This document shows, piece by piece, positions 1-7,267 of a stretch of 7,267 nucleotides of DNA. The DNA is from Frankiales bacterium. GTDB taxonomy: Bacteria > Actinomycetota > Actinomycetes > Mycobacteriales > SCTD01. A program made the translations under genes and the position numbers. The notes below the pieces were generated by a model. That model was not told where the DNA came from, did not search any database, and saw only the letters and a list, made by a program, of their open reading frames with translations. The stretch covers positions 1 to 7,267 of the forward strand of contig JAODNQ010000025.1 of the NCBI GenBank assembly GCA_025464695.1, in the 5' to 3' direction. Position 1 is the stretch's first letter. Each line of letters starts with the position of its first letter.

Positions 1-1665
<1,665 letters not shown>

Positions 1666-1679
1666 CACCCAGCACCTCT

Positions 1680-1711
1680 CCGACGGGCCGGCCGCACGGC
1701 CGGCCCGTCGG
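1680..1711 (+). repeat. Strong GC-rich inverted repeat (hairpin) between atpD and atpC
   Basis: Two perfectly complementary 15-base arms, 1680-1694 and 1697-1711, are separated by only CA, so the folded form would be about 14 bp closed by a GCAC tetraloop. It starts 14 nt after the atpD stop. No T-run follows, but actinobacterial terminators often lack one. In an operon whose next gene must still be made, it could be a partial terminator, an mRNA-stabilising 3' end for the atpG-atpD transcript, or a processing site. The structure is seen directly in the sequence; its role is inferred. Confidence 0.8.
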
Positions 1712-1723
1712 CGCACCACCGCC

Positions 1724-1753
1724 TGACCCGCACCACCCCATGACCCGCACCAC
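1724..1753 (+). repeat. 13-bp direct repeat upstream of atpC
   Basis: The sequence TGACCCGCACCAC occurs at 1724-1736 and again at 1741-1753, separated by CCCA, with a related GCACCACC just before at 1713-1720. The second copy ends three bases before the atpC ribosome binding site. It probably arose by slippage in the spacer. A regulatory role is possible but nothing else supports one. Confidence 0.6.
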
Positions 1754-1771
1754 TGCAGGAGAGGACACCCC

Positions 1772-2140
1772 GTGGCTGAGCTCCACGTCGAGCTGGTCTC
1801 GGTCGAGCGCGAGGTGTGGTCGGGCGAGGCCACGCAGGTCGTCGCCAAGACCACCGAGGGCGACATCGGCATCCTGCCGGGCCACGCGCCCCTGCTCGGC
1901 CAGCTGGCCGACGGCGGCACCGTGCGCATCCTGCGCCCCGGCGGCGAGGTCGTCGCGGCCGTCCACGGCGGCTTCCTGTCCGTGACGGACCAGGGCGTCA
2001 CCGTGCTGGCGGAGGTGGCCGAGCTGGCCGAGGACATCGACGCCGCCCGTGCCCGCTCGGCTGCCGAGCGGGCCCGCGCCGAGGGCGACGCCTCCGCGCT
2101 GCGCCGCGCGGAGAGCCGGCTCCGCGCCGTCGGCCAGTAG
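1772..2140 (+). CDS. atpC: ATP synthase F1 subunit epsilon
   Basis: This is the epsilon subunit of the ATP synthase central stalk, 122 residues. The N-terminal beta-sandwich is clear: the opening [16 protein letters not shown] and then the family signature [17 protein letters not shown] at about 29-45, followed by [10 protein letters not shown]. The C-terminal part from about residue 88 is a charged, Ala- and Arg-rich helical hairpin that inhibits ATP hydrolysis in other bacteria. It is shorter than in E. coli (about 138 residues) and close to the mycobacterial length. The GTG start at 1772 is chosen because AGGAGAGGA at 1757-1765 sits at proper spacing and the sandwich begins at once. It is the last atp gene of the operon; the DUF2550 gene follows after 25 nt. 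Confidence 0.97.
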   Translation: MAELHVELVSVEREVWSGEATQVVAKTTEGDIGILPGHAPLLGQLADGGTVRILRPGGEVVAAVHGGFLSVTDQGVTVLAEVAELAEDIDAARARSAAERARAEGDASALRRAESRLRAVGQ

Positions 2141-2165
2141 CGCCGGACCCCGACGCACCCGACCC

Positions 2166-2600
2166 GTGCTGGCCGCAGAGATCGTCCTCGGCCTGGTGCT
2201 CGTCGCCGTCCTGCCGCTGGTCGCCATCTCCGCGCGACGGCGGGTGCTGCAGCGGCGCTACGGGACCATCGACCTGTCGCTGCGCCTGAAGCGCCGCGGC
2301 AACGGGCGCGGCTGGGTGCTCGGCGTCGGTCGGTTCGAGGGCGACGACCTGCAGTGGTACCGCGTCATCTCGCTGGCGCCCCGCCCCCGGCGGACGCTGT
2401 CGCGGCGCACCCTCGAGGTCCGCGGCCGGCGCGAGCCCCGCGGTCCGGAGACCCTCGCGCTGCTGTCGGGCGCCGTCGTGATGGAGTGCCGCGCCCCCGA
2501 GGGGCTGGTCGAGCTGGCCATGGAGTCGAGCGCCGTCACCGGGTTCCTGGCCTGGCTCGAGGCCGGCCCTCCCGGCCGCACGCTGCCGGGAGAGCAGTAG
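2166..2600 (+). CDS. DUF2550 family membrane-anchored protein
   Basis: A 144-residue protein with one N-terminal membrane segment (AEIVLGLVLVAVLPLVAIS, about residues 4-22), a basic cluster ARRRVLQRR just after it, and a soluble cytoplasmic domain containing GTIDLSLRL, RGWVLGVGRFEGDDLQWYR and a conserved Arg-rich strand. Size, topology and position directly after atpC match the actinobacterial DUF2550 family (Rv1312 in M. tuberculosis, about 147 residues), whose function is unknown. The GTG at 2166 is preferred because it places the membrane helix at the N-terminus. An in-frame ATG at 2049 would add 39 Pro/Arg-rich residues overlapping atpC, which looks like out-of-frame translation. No clear Shine-Dalgarno sequence precedes 2166, so translation may be coupled to atpC. 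Confidence 0.85.
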   Translation: MLAAEIVLGLVLVAVLPLVAISARRRVLQRRYGTIDLSLRLKRRGNGRGWVLGVGRFEGDDLQWYRVISLAPRPRRTLSRRTLEVRGRREPRGPETLALLSGAVVMECRAPEGLVELAMESSAVTGFLAWLEAGPPGRTLPGEQ

Positions 2601-2604
2601 CCGC

Positions 2605-3134
2605 GTGCAGGTCCGGCCCGCGCTGCCGCAGGACGCCGCGGCCGTTGCCGCGGTGTACGCCCCCACGTGACGGACAACGTGGCGAGCTTCGAGGCAGAGC
2701 CCCCGGACGCCGCGGCGGTGCTCGCACGCCTGCAGGCCCGCCCGCGGCGGCCCTGGCTGGTCGCCGAGCGCGACGGCGCCGTCGTCGGGTTCGCGTACGC
2801 CTCCGCCCACAGGGCGCGGGCCGCCTACCGCTGGGCCGCCGACGTGTCGGTCTACCTGGACGCGGAGGAGCGGGGCCGCGGCACGGCCCGCGCGCTGTAC
2901 GACGTGCTGCTGCCTCTCGTGCGCGGCCTCGGGTACACGACGGCGCACGCGCGCATCACCCTGCCCAACCCGGCGAGCGCCGGCCTGCACGAGGCGTTCG
3001 GGTTCAGGCTGGTGGGTGTCTACGCCGACGTCGGGTTCAAGCACGGGCGCTGGCACGACGTCGGCTGGTGGCGCCTGGCCCTCGTCAGCCCGCCGCCGGT
3101 GCCGCCTCCGGAGCCGGGGGAGTGGCTCGGGTGA
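2605..3134 (+). pseudogene. GNAT acetyltransferase (phosphinothricin/MnaT-like), frameshifted near its N-terminus
   Basis: A GTG at 2605, 4 nt after the DUF2550 stop, opens VQVRPALPQDAAAVAAVYAP, the typical first strand and helix of this family, but the frame ends at TGA 2668-2670. The rest continues in the -1 frame from 2667 to 3134. Adding one C to the five-C run at 2660-2664 restores VYAP-HVTDNVASFEAEPP, exactly the family pattern. The downstream part has the acetyl-CoA loop RGRGTA (encoded from 2871), the helix NPASAGLHEAFGF and the strand HGRWHDVGWW, typical of enzymes that acetylate phosphinothricin, methionine sulfoximine or similar small amines. The restored protein would be about 176 residues. 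Either the gene is broken, the base is a sequencing error, or slippage on the C run repairs it. The 155-residue ORF from GTG 2667 would lack the first strand and helix and is probably not functional. The substrate cannot be assigned. Confidence 0.82.
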
Positions 3135-3161
3135 GGACGGCTCAGCCGGCCGGAGCCCCGG

Positions 3162-3734
3162 TCAGCGCTCGCCGCCGGGCTTCCACATGACGTCGCCGCC
3201 CGGGTTCGCCACGCGCGACAGGATGAACAGCAGGTCCGACAGCCGGTTGAGGTAGAGCACCGGCTCCTTGTTCGTGGTGTCGGGCTGGTCGGCCAGCAGC
3301 GCCCACACCGAGCGCTCCGCGCGGCGCGTGACCGTCCGGGCGACGTGCAGCAGGGCCGCACCGGGGGTCCCGCCGGGGAGGATGAAGCTCGAGAGCTTCT
3401 CCAGGGTCGCATTCCACCGGTCGCAGTCCGCCTCGAGGCGCTCGGTGTACTCCGGCGTCACGCGCAGCGGCTCGTAGCCGAGGTCGGGCACGACCGGCGT
3501 GCACAGGTCGGCGCCGACGTCGAACAGCTCGTTCTGTACGCGCAGCAGCAGGGCCGCGAGCTCGGGGTCGAGCTGCCCGAGCGCGAGGGCCACGCCGAGC
3601 GCGCTGTTGGCCTCGTCGACGTCGGCGTAGGCGGCCAGGCGCGGGTCGTTCTTGCTGACCCGGCTCATGTCGCCGAGGGCCGTGGTGCCGTCGTCGCCGG
3701 TCTTGGTGTAGATGCGGGTGAGGTGGACGGCCAT
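3162..3734 (-). CDS. pduO: PduO-type ATP:cob(I)alamin adenosyltransferase
   Basis: This enzyme transfers the 5'-deoxyadenosyl group of ATP to cob(I)alamin, giving the adenosylcobalamin used by methylmalonyl-CoA mutase and similar enzymes. The 190-residue protein has every hallmark of the trimeric PduO/MMAB family: the N-terminal ATP-binding segment TRIYTKTGDDGTTALG (6-21), VDEANSALGVAL (39-50), FILPGG (117-122), RTVTRRAERSV (133-143) and YLNRLSDLLF (161-170). The length is normal. The ATG at 3734 gives the conserved N-terminus. It has no Shine-Dalgarno sequence and sits at the edge of a perfect hairpin, so initiation may be leaderless or structure-controlled. The gene converges on the GNAT gene with a 27-nt gap. 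The position near murA and the DUF2550 gene matches Rv1314c. No cobalamin riboswitch is visible, and there is little room for one. Confidence 0.95.
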   Translation of the reverse strand: MAVHLTRIYTKTGDDGTTALGDMSRVSKNDPRLAAYADVDEANSALGVALALGQLDPELAALLLRVQNELFDVGADLCTPVVPDLGYEPLRVTPEYTERLEADCDRWNATLEKLSSFILPGGTPGAALLHVARTVTRRAERSVWALLADQPDTTNKEPVLYLNRLSDLLFILSRVANPGGDVMWKPGGER

Positions 3735-3761
3735 GCCCGGCAGCCTAGGGACTGCCGGGCA
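3734..3761 (-). promoter_or_regulatory. Perfect 10-bp hairpin at the pduO start codon
   Basis: TGCCCGGCAG at 3734-3743 and CTGCCGGGCA at 3752-3761 are exact reverse complements around an 8-base centre that contains the palindrome CCTAGG. On the minus strand the second arm ends at the A of the pduO ATG, so the entire space where a ribosome binding site would lie is inside the stem. It also lies 17 nt after the stop of the upstream damaged gene. It could be that gene's terminator (no T-run), a translational gate for pduO, or an operator. The structure is certain; the role is inferred. Confidence 0.7.
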
Positions 3762-3777
3762 CGGCCGCCGCCCGGAG

Positions 3778-4885
3778 TCAGCCGCAGGAGGTCTCGCCGC
3801 AGAGCAGCTCGGCCACGGGGAAGGTCCCGATGTCGCGCCCGTCGCCGTCGAGCAGGCGGAGCGTGTCGCGGACCTCGCCGCGCTCGGCGGCGTCCTCGCG
3901 GGTCAGGACGACGACGCCGTCCAGCGCGGGGTCGTCCTCGGGGGCGGACGCGTCGCGCTCCCGCCCGGTCCGGCTGTAGAGCACCTGGCCCGTCCCCGGC
4001 CGGGGGACCACGACGAGCCCGCCGCCGCCGCTGCCACGGGGAGGCGGCAGGTGCAGCACGAGGACGTCGGTGCGCTCCCCGGCGGGCGGCCGCGTCTGCA
4101 CCTCGAGGTCCTCGTCGCTGCCGACGACGCCGACCGTGTCGGCCTCCGCATCGCCGCGGAGCCAGAACTGGCCGAGCAGGTAGCCCGGGCCGTCCTCCAC
4201 CGTCCCGGCGAACAGGACCTTCTCCTCGACCCGCCCGACGTCGACCCGCCGCTGCAGGGCGTACGCGCGGCGGGCGGTCAGGACGAGGGCGGGGTCGAGG
4301 GTGCCGCGCGGCTCCCAGTCGAGGACGTTCGCCGGCGCGGCCACCTCGGCCGCGCCGTCCTCCGGGGGGAGGTCCGGGACCGGCACGCGGAAGGCCTCCT
4401 GCCCGCCGGACCGACCCACGACCTGGACGCGCACGTCGCCGGCAGGGAACGGACCCGCCGCCACCCCGGGGGCGAGGCGGGCGAAGCCGGCGCGTCCGAG
4501 CAGGCCCTCGGCGTCGGCGTACTGGACGTCGTCGACCTCGGGTGCGGCGACGACGAGCACGCGGGGGCTCACCTGGCCGGGCAGCGCCGCGACGAGGGCG
4601 CGGGCGCGCGAGGGGAAGCTCCTGCTCGAACACGACCCGCCACCCCGTCTCCGAGCTCGTGACGACGCCCCAGCGGTCGCCCTGGGGGGAGCGGGCCACC
4701 ACCACGACCTCGGGCCGGCCGGACGGCTCCTGGACCGAGCCGAACAGGGGGACCACCTCCGTGGTGCCGGGGTGTCCCGCCGTCCAGGCCTCGGTGAGGC
4801 TCGCCCGCTCGGCGTCCAGGCGCAGGTCGCCGCGGTAGGACCAGGGGGCGTCCGGGTCGAGGGCGAGGTCGGCGGAGGGCGCGAC
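3778..4885 (-). pseudogene. Remnant of the protein encoded after the sigma factor; lacks its N-terminus and has an internal frameshift
   Basis: I do not recognise the family by name. From about 4885 one frame, rich in G/C-ending codons, reads APWSYRGDLRLDAERASL and continues through RPEVVVVARSPQGDRWGVV to VVFEQEL near 4616. The reading then moves to another frame, ARALVAALPGQVSPRVLVVA, which runs to the TGA at 3778. Removing one C from the four-C run at 4612-4615 joins them into about 368 residues. The content is beta-rich, with repeated 'strand-GDRW-strand' units, a Gly/Pro-rich stretch and a C-terminal CGETSC motif, as expected of an exported domain. No start codon, cytoplasmic segment or membrane helix remains: the sequence before 4885 belongs to the sigma gene. 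Such proteins commonly follow SigE-type sigma genes in actinobacteria and may act as their membrane partner. A GTG at 4570-4572 opens an intact 264-residue ORF that may still be translated. Confidence 0.65.
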
Positions 4886-5216
4886 CGACGGCGGTCCAGA
4901 GGGCGTCGTGCAGGTCGAGGTCGGCGGTGGCGTCGCGGCCCGCGCCGCGCTCGGGCAGCTCCCCGGTCGGCCGCTCGTCGACCCGTCGTCGTCGCCAGAA
5001 CGACGTCTGGGTGTTGACCATGACGCGGCGGGCGTAGCCGTCGACGGCCTCGCGGTCGCGGATGCGTCCCCAGGCCAGGTAGGTCTTGGCCAGCGACGTC
5101 TGCAGCAGGTCCTCGGCGTCGGCCCGGCTGCCGGTGAGCAGGTAGGCGGTGCGCAGGAGCGCGGGCGACCTCGCGACCACCCAGGCGCGGAACTGCGCCT
5201 GCGTCTGCTCGTCCAC
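4569..5216 (-). pseudogene. SigE-type ECF RNA polymerase sigma factor, truncated: region 2 present, region 4 missing
   Basis: The first 110 residues match the actinobacterial SigE-type ECF family: [21 protein letters not shown] (9-29), AEDLLQTSLAKTYLAWGRI (34-52, region 2.2, core-polymerase contact), YARRVMVNTQTSFWRRRR (61-78, regions 2.3-2.4, -10 recognition and melting) and the linker ELPERGAGRDATADLDLHDALW (86-107). The normal continuation, with a 'LPPRQR' start and a helix-turn-helix ending 'GTVKS', is absent. After about residue 110 (plus-strand 4887) the frame is Pro/Arg/Gly-rich noise because the bases code for another protein in a different frame; it stops at 4569. The start is GTG 5216 with a strong AGGAGGA at 5220-5226. 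Without region 4 it cannot read a -35 element in the usual way. A deletion has probably joined this gene to the downstream one; a misassembly could look the same. Confidence 0.75.
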
Positions 5217-5219
5217 GGG

Positions 5220-5226
5220 TCCTCCT
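5220..5226 (-). promoter_or_regulatory. Strong Shine-Dalgarno of the sigma factor gene
   Basis: On the minus strand AGGAGGA ends three bases before the GTG at 5216 (four bases from the GGAGG core). It is the best ribosome binding site in the minus-strand half of the window and fixes the sigma start. It also shows that the front end of this gene is well preserved although the back is lost. Confidence 0.7.
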
Positions 5227-5275
5227 CGGTGTGTGCGTCCCCCCGGTCAGACGCCCTGCAGGTGCGGGAGGTTGC

Positions 5276-5665
5276 TCAGCGCCGGACGTCCGCCTCGCGG
5301 TCCGACAGCGGGAGCCCGGCCGCGACCCAGCCCTCGACCCCGTCGACGACGTCGGTGGCGTCGACCCCGACGGCCCGCAGCGACGCGGCGGCCAGGCTGC
5401 TGCTGTAGCCCTGCCGGCACACGAGGACGACGCGGACGCCGGCGACGGCCTCGGGCACGCGCCAGGGCGACGTCGGGTCGAACCGCCACTCGAGCACGGT
5501 CCGGTCGACGACCAGCGCGCCGGGCAGCTCGCCCTGCTCCGCCCGCTGCTCGGGCGTGCGGGTGTCGACCAGCAGCGCGCCGCGCGCGACCGCCTCGACC
5601 GCCTGCGCGGGGGTCAGGCGCGAGAGCCCGGCGCGGGCCGCCGCCAGCACCTCGTCGACCCCCAC
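5276..5665 (-). CDS. Single-domain rhodanese (sulfurtransferase-like protein)
   Basis: A 129-residue cytoplasmic protein with one rhodanese fold: [27 protein letters not shown] (17-43, the CH2A region with the DxR motif), [16 protein letters not shown] (49-64), and the active-site loop [20 protein letters not shown] (81-100), whose C83 would carry the persulfide. The C-terminal [14 protein letters not shown] is the usual closing helix. Such proteins move sulfane sulfur from thiosulfate or persulfides to acceptors. Actinobacterial proteins of this type often neighbour a cysteine dioxygenase gene, but none is seen here. The start is GTG 5665; the nearest purine-rich site lies about 13 nt upstream, so initiation is somewhat uncertain. 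The gene is divergent from murA with only about 35-50 bp between them and ends 59 bp before the sigma gene, with which it could be co-transcribed. The physiological substrate is unknown. Confidence 0.9.
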   Translation of the reverse strand: MGVDEVLAAARAGLSRLTPAQAVEAVARGALLVDTRTPEQRAEQGELPGALVVDRTVLEWRFDPTSPWRVPEAVAGVRVVLVCRQGYSSSLAAASLRAVGVDATDVVDGVEGWVAAGLPLSDREADVRR

Positions 5666-5715
5666 CCGCCCGAGTCTGCCCTCCCGAGACTCGCCCCGGG
5701 GAACGCTTCGTCGTC

Positions 5716-6972
5716 GTGGGTGGTGCCCGGCTCGCCGGCGAGGTGCAGGTGACCGGCGCCAAGAACAGCGTGCTCAAGCTGATGGCGGCGTCGCTGCTGG
5801 CCGAGGGCACGACGACGCTGACCGCGGTGCCCGACATCCTCGACGTCACGATCATGAGCGAGGTGCTGCGCCGGCTCGGCTGCACGGTCGAGCGGGGCGA
5901 GGGCACGGTCGCGATCACGGTGCCGGCCGAGCTCGGGCACGAGGCCGACTACGACCTCGTCCGGCGGATGCGCGCCTCCATCGCCGTGCTCGGCCCCCTG
6001 GTGGCCCGCTGCGGCGAGGCGAAGGTGGCGCTGCCCGGGGGCGACGCGATCGGCAGCCGCGGCCTGGACTTCCACATCCGCGGCCTGGAGAAGCTGGGCG
6101 CGACCGTCGAGACGGTGCGCGGCAACCTCATCGTGCGCGCGCCGCGGCTGGTGGGCACGCACGTCTGGCTCGACTTCCCGAGCGTCGGGGCCACCGAGAA
6201 CCTGCTGATGGCCGGCGTGCTGGCCGAGGGCACGACGACGGTCGACAACGCCGCGCGCGAGCCCGAGATCGTCGACCTGTGCGAGTTCCTCGTGCAGATG
6301 GGCGCGCAGATCGACGGCATCGGCACCTCGACGCTCGTCGTCGAGGGCGTGCGAGGTCTGGAGCCCGTGCCCACGCACGCCACCGTCGTCGACCGGAACG
6401 TGTCCGGCACCTACGCCACCGCCGCGGTGATGACCCAGGGCGACGTCCTGGTGCGGGGAGGCCAGGCGCAGCACCTCGACATCGCCCTCGACAAGCTCGT
6501 GCAGTCGGGCGCCAGGGTCGACGTCGAGCCGGACGGGTTCCGGGTGCGGATGGACCGGCGCCCGAAGGCGGTCGACGTCGTCACGCTGCCCTACCCGGGC
6601 TTCCCGACCGACCTGCAGCCGATGGTGCTGGCCCTCAACGCGGTGGCCGAGGGCACGGCGATGGTCACCGAGAACGTCTTCGAGGCGCGCTGGATGTTCG
6701 TCAACGAGCTCAGCCGCCTCGGCGCGGAGGTGCGCACCGACGGCCACCACGCCGTCGTCCGCGGCCGCGAGCGCCTGTCCGGGGCCCCGGTGACGGCGCA
6801 CGACATCCGGGCCGGCGCCGCGCTGGTGCTCGCCGGGCTCGTGGCCGACGGCACCACCGAGGTGTACGAGGTGCACCACGTCGACCGCGGCTACCAGGAC
6901 TTCCTGCCGTCGCTCACCGCCCTGGGTGCCGACGTGCGGCGCGAGACCGTGCCGGACCTGCCGCCGGTCTGA
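5716..6972 (+). CDS. murA: UDP-N-acetylglucosamine 1-carboxyvinyltransferase (MurA, Asp-type active site)
   Basis: MurA transfers enolpyruvate from PEP to UDP-GlcNAc, the first committed step of peptidoglycan synthesis in the cytoplasm. With GTG 5716 as residue 1, the UDP-GlcNAc/PEP residues K16-N17 (TGAKNS), [15 protein letters not shown] with D110, FPTD with D299 and HVDRGYQ with R391 correspond to E. coli K22-N23, C115, D305 and R397. Asp replaces the Cys that fosfomycin alkylates, as in mycobacteria, which predicts intrinsic fosfomycin resistance. The inside-out alpha/beta barrel repeats are complete to the C-terminus and no internal lesion is seen. The start is odd: homology begins at ERFVV, encoded from 5701, but no ATG, GTG or TTG lies near it in any frame. 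GTG 5716 is the only close canonical start and would remove the first beta-strand (equivalent to E. coli residues 1-6). Treat the 5' end as unresolved. Confidence 0.93.
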   Translation: MGGARLAGEVQVTGAKNSVLKLMAASLLAEGTTTLTAVPDILDVTIMSEVLRRLGCTVERGEGTVAITVPAELGHEADYDLVRRMRASIAVLGPLVARCGEAKVALPGGDAIGSRGLDFHIRGLEKLGATVETVRGNLIVRAPRLVGTHVWLDFPSVGATENLLMAGVLAEGTTTVDNAAREPEIVDLCEFLVQMGAQIDGIGTSTLVVEGVRGLEPVPTHATVVDRNVSGTYATAAVMTQGDVLVRGGQAQHLDIALDKLVQSGARVDVEPDGFRVRMDRRPKAVDVVTLPYPGFPTDLQPMVLALNAVAEGTAMVTENVFEARWMFVNELSRLGAEVRTDGHHAVVRGRERLSGAPVTAHDIRAGAALVLAGLVADGTTEVYEVHHVDRGYQDFLPSLTALGADVRRETVPDLPPV

Positions 6973-6985
6973 GCCGCCGCCTCAG
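6969..6985 (+). terminator. Small symmetric hairpin between convergent murA and the last gene
   Basis: CTGAG at 6969-6973 and CTCAG at 6981-6985 pair around a seven-base CCGCCGC loop. The murA TGA lies in the left arm and the TGA of the opposing gene in the right arm. A 5-bp stem with no T-run is weak, so its role as a bidirectional terminator is only a suggestion. Confidence 0.3.
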
Positions 6986-7267
6986 CTGCTGACGAGGTCC
7001 TTGGCGCGCCCGGCGTCGTCGCGGAAGACCAGCAGCGACAGGCCGCCGTCCGGAGCCGCAGCGACGGTGCCGCGGATACCGGCCTGCGCCAGCACGCCGC
7101 GGAGCAGGTCGGCGTCCTCCTGGGCGCGCACGGTGGCGACCGGGACGAGCAGGCCGTAGTCGCCGGTGCTGACCGGCACGGAGCGCCGCGCGACGGCGCG
7201 CTTGTCGCGGTGCGACGTCGAGAAGACCCAGCGGCACAGGCCCAGGACGATCGCCAGCGCGACGAAC
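6982..7267 (-). CDS. Small membrane-anchored protein, partial (N-terminus outside the window)
   Basis: The frame is open from the right edge of the window to TGA 6982-6984, giving 94 residues. The first visible part, FVALAIVLGLCRWVF, is the end of a membrane helix, followed by a basic patch (STSHRDKRAVARRS) that predicts a cytoplasmic C-terminal domain. That domain, YGLLVPVATVRAQEDADLLRGVLAQAGI followed by TVAA, GGLSLLVF and a C-terminal helix, resembles the small ferredoxin-like DUF2007 type of fold found in putative signalling proteins; this is a resemblance by eye only. A GTG at 7177-7179 could start a 65-residue soluble form, but the coding-like helix upstream argues that the gene extends beyond 7267. 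It converges on murA with a 9-nt gap. Function unknown. Confidence 0.7.
   Translation of the reverse strand, partial: FVALAIVLGLCRWVFSTSHRDKRAVARRSVPVSTGDYGLLVPVATVRAQEDADLLRGVLAQAGIRGTVAAAPDGGLSLLVFRDDAGRAKDLVSS

Noticed and set aside
2049..2165. A longer DUF2550 protein starting at ATG 2049 inside atpC.
   Set aside because: The extra 39 residues are Pro/Arg/Ala-rich frame-shadow of atpC and would put the membrane helix in the middle of the protein.
3139..3157. GGCTC/GAGCC inverted repeat between the convergent GNAT gene and pduO.
   Set aside because: Only five base pairs around a nine-base loop and no T-run; not distinguishable from chance in this GC-rich sequence.
4569..4572. A GTGA stop/start overlap between the sigma ORF and the 264-residue ORF downstream, resembling a translationally coupled operon.
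   Set aside because: The sigma ORF is already out of its true frame for about 300 bases before this point, and coding signal of the second protein continues upstream of the GTG, so the overlap is probably coincidence.
3345..4838. A 497-codon open frame on the plus strand opposite pduO and the damaged locus.
   Set aside because: Its translation is dominated by Arg, Gly and Pro, as expected for the antisense of high-GC genes, while the minus strand carries recognisable motifs.
5217..5275. Possible terminator or promoter in the spacer between the rhodanese and sigma genes.
   Set aside because: Only a weak 5-bp GCGTC/GACGC pairing with a large loop is visible, and no convincing -10/-35 pair.
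5149..5715. An in-frame N-terminal extension of MurA of nearly 190 residues from an ATG at 5149.
   Set aside because: It is Arg/Pro/Ala-rich, lies antisense to the rhodanese and sigma genes, and has no counterpart in MurA proteins.

Overview
The window is very GC-rich, almost every coding frame ends its codons in G or C, and the gene content and order are those of an actinobacterium: the end of an F1 ATP synthase operon (atpG-atpD-atpC), a DUF2550 membrane protein, a PduO-type cobalamin adenosyltransferase on the opposite strand, and murA. Mycobacterium has the same core order (Rv1309-Rv1312, Rv1314c, Rv1315). MurA carries Asp where most bacteria have the catalytic Cys, as in mycobacteria. 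I cannot name the genus.

Layout. 1-2140 (+): the 3' end of atpG, complete atpD, a 106-bp gap holding a strong hairpin and a 13-bp direct repeat, then atpC. 2166-3134 (+): the DUF2550 gene and, 4 nt after its stop, a GNAT acetyltransferase broken by a -1 frameshift in a run of five C. 3162-3734 (-): pduO, whose start codon sits at the edge of a perfect 10-bp hairpin. 3778-5216 (-): a damaged locus in which a SigE-type ECF sigma factor keeps region 2 but has lost region 4, and runs out of frame into the exported part of a second protein that itself contains a frameshift at a C run. 5276-5665 (-): a single-domain rhodanese. 5716-6972 (+): murA, whose family homology begins before the only plausible canonical start codon. 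6982-7267 (-): a partial, membrane-anchored small protein converging on murA.

How the genes fit together. The left part makes the catalytic head and central stalk of ATP synthase. MurA makes the first committed peptidoglycan precursor. PduO makes adenosylcobalamin. The sigma factor and its downstream partner would normally be an envelope-linked regulatory pair, but as written here the pair cannot work. The rhodanese and the last gene are accessory and of unclear role.

I found no undescribed multi-gene system, mobile element, CRISPR array, tRNA or rRNA. The most notable signal is a cluster of lesions (two homopolymer frameshifts, one deletion junction and one missing start codon) between 2605 and 5716, while the ATP synthase genes, pduO and the body of murA are clean. 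This may be real decay of dispensable genes or errors in the assembly; raw reads would decide.
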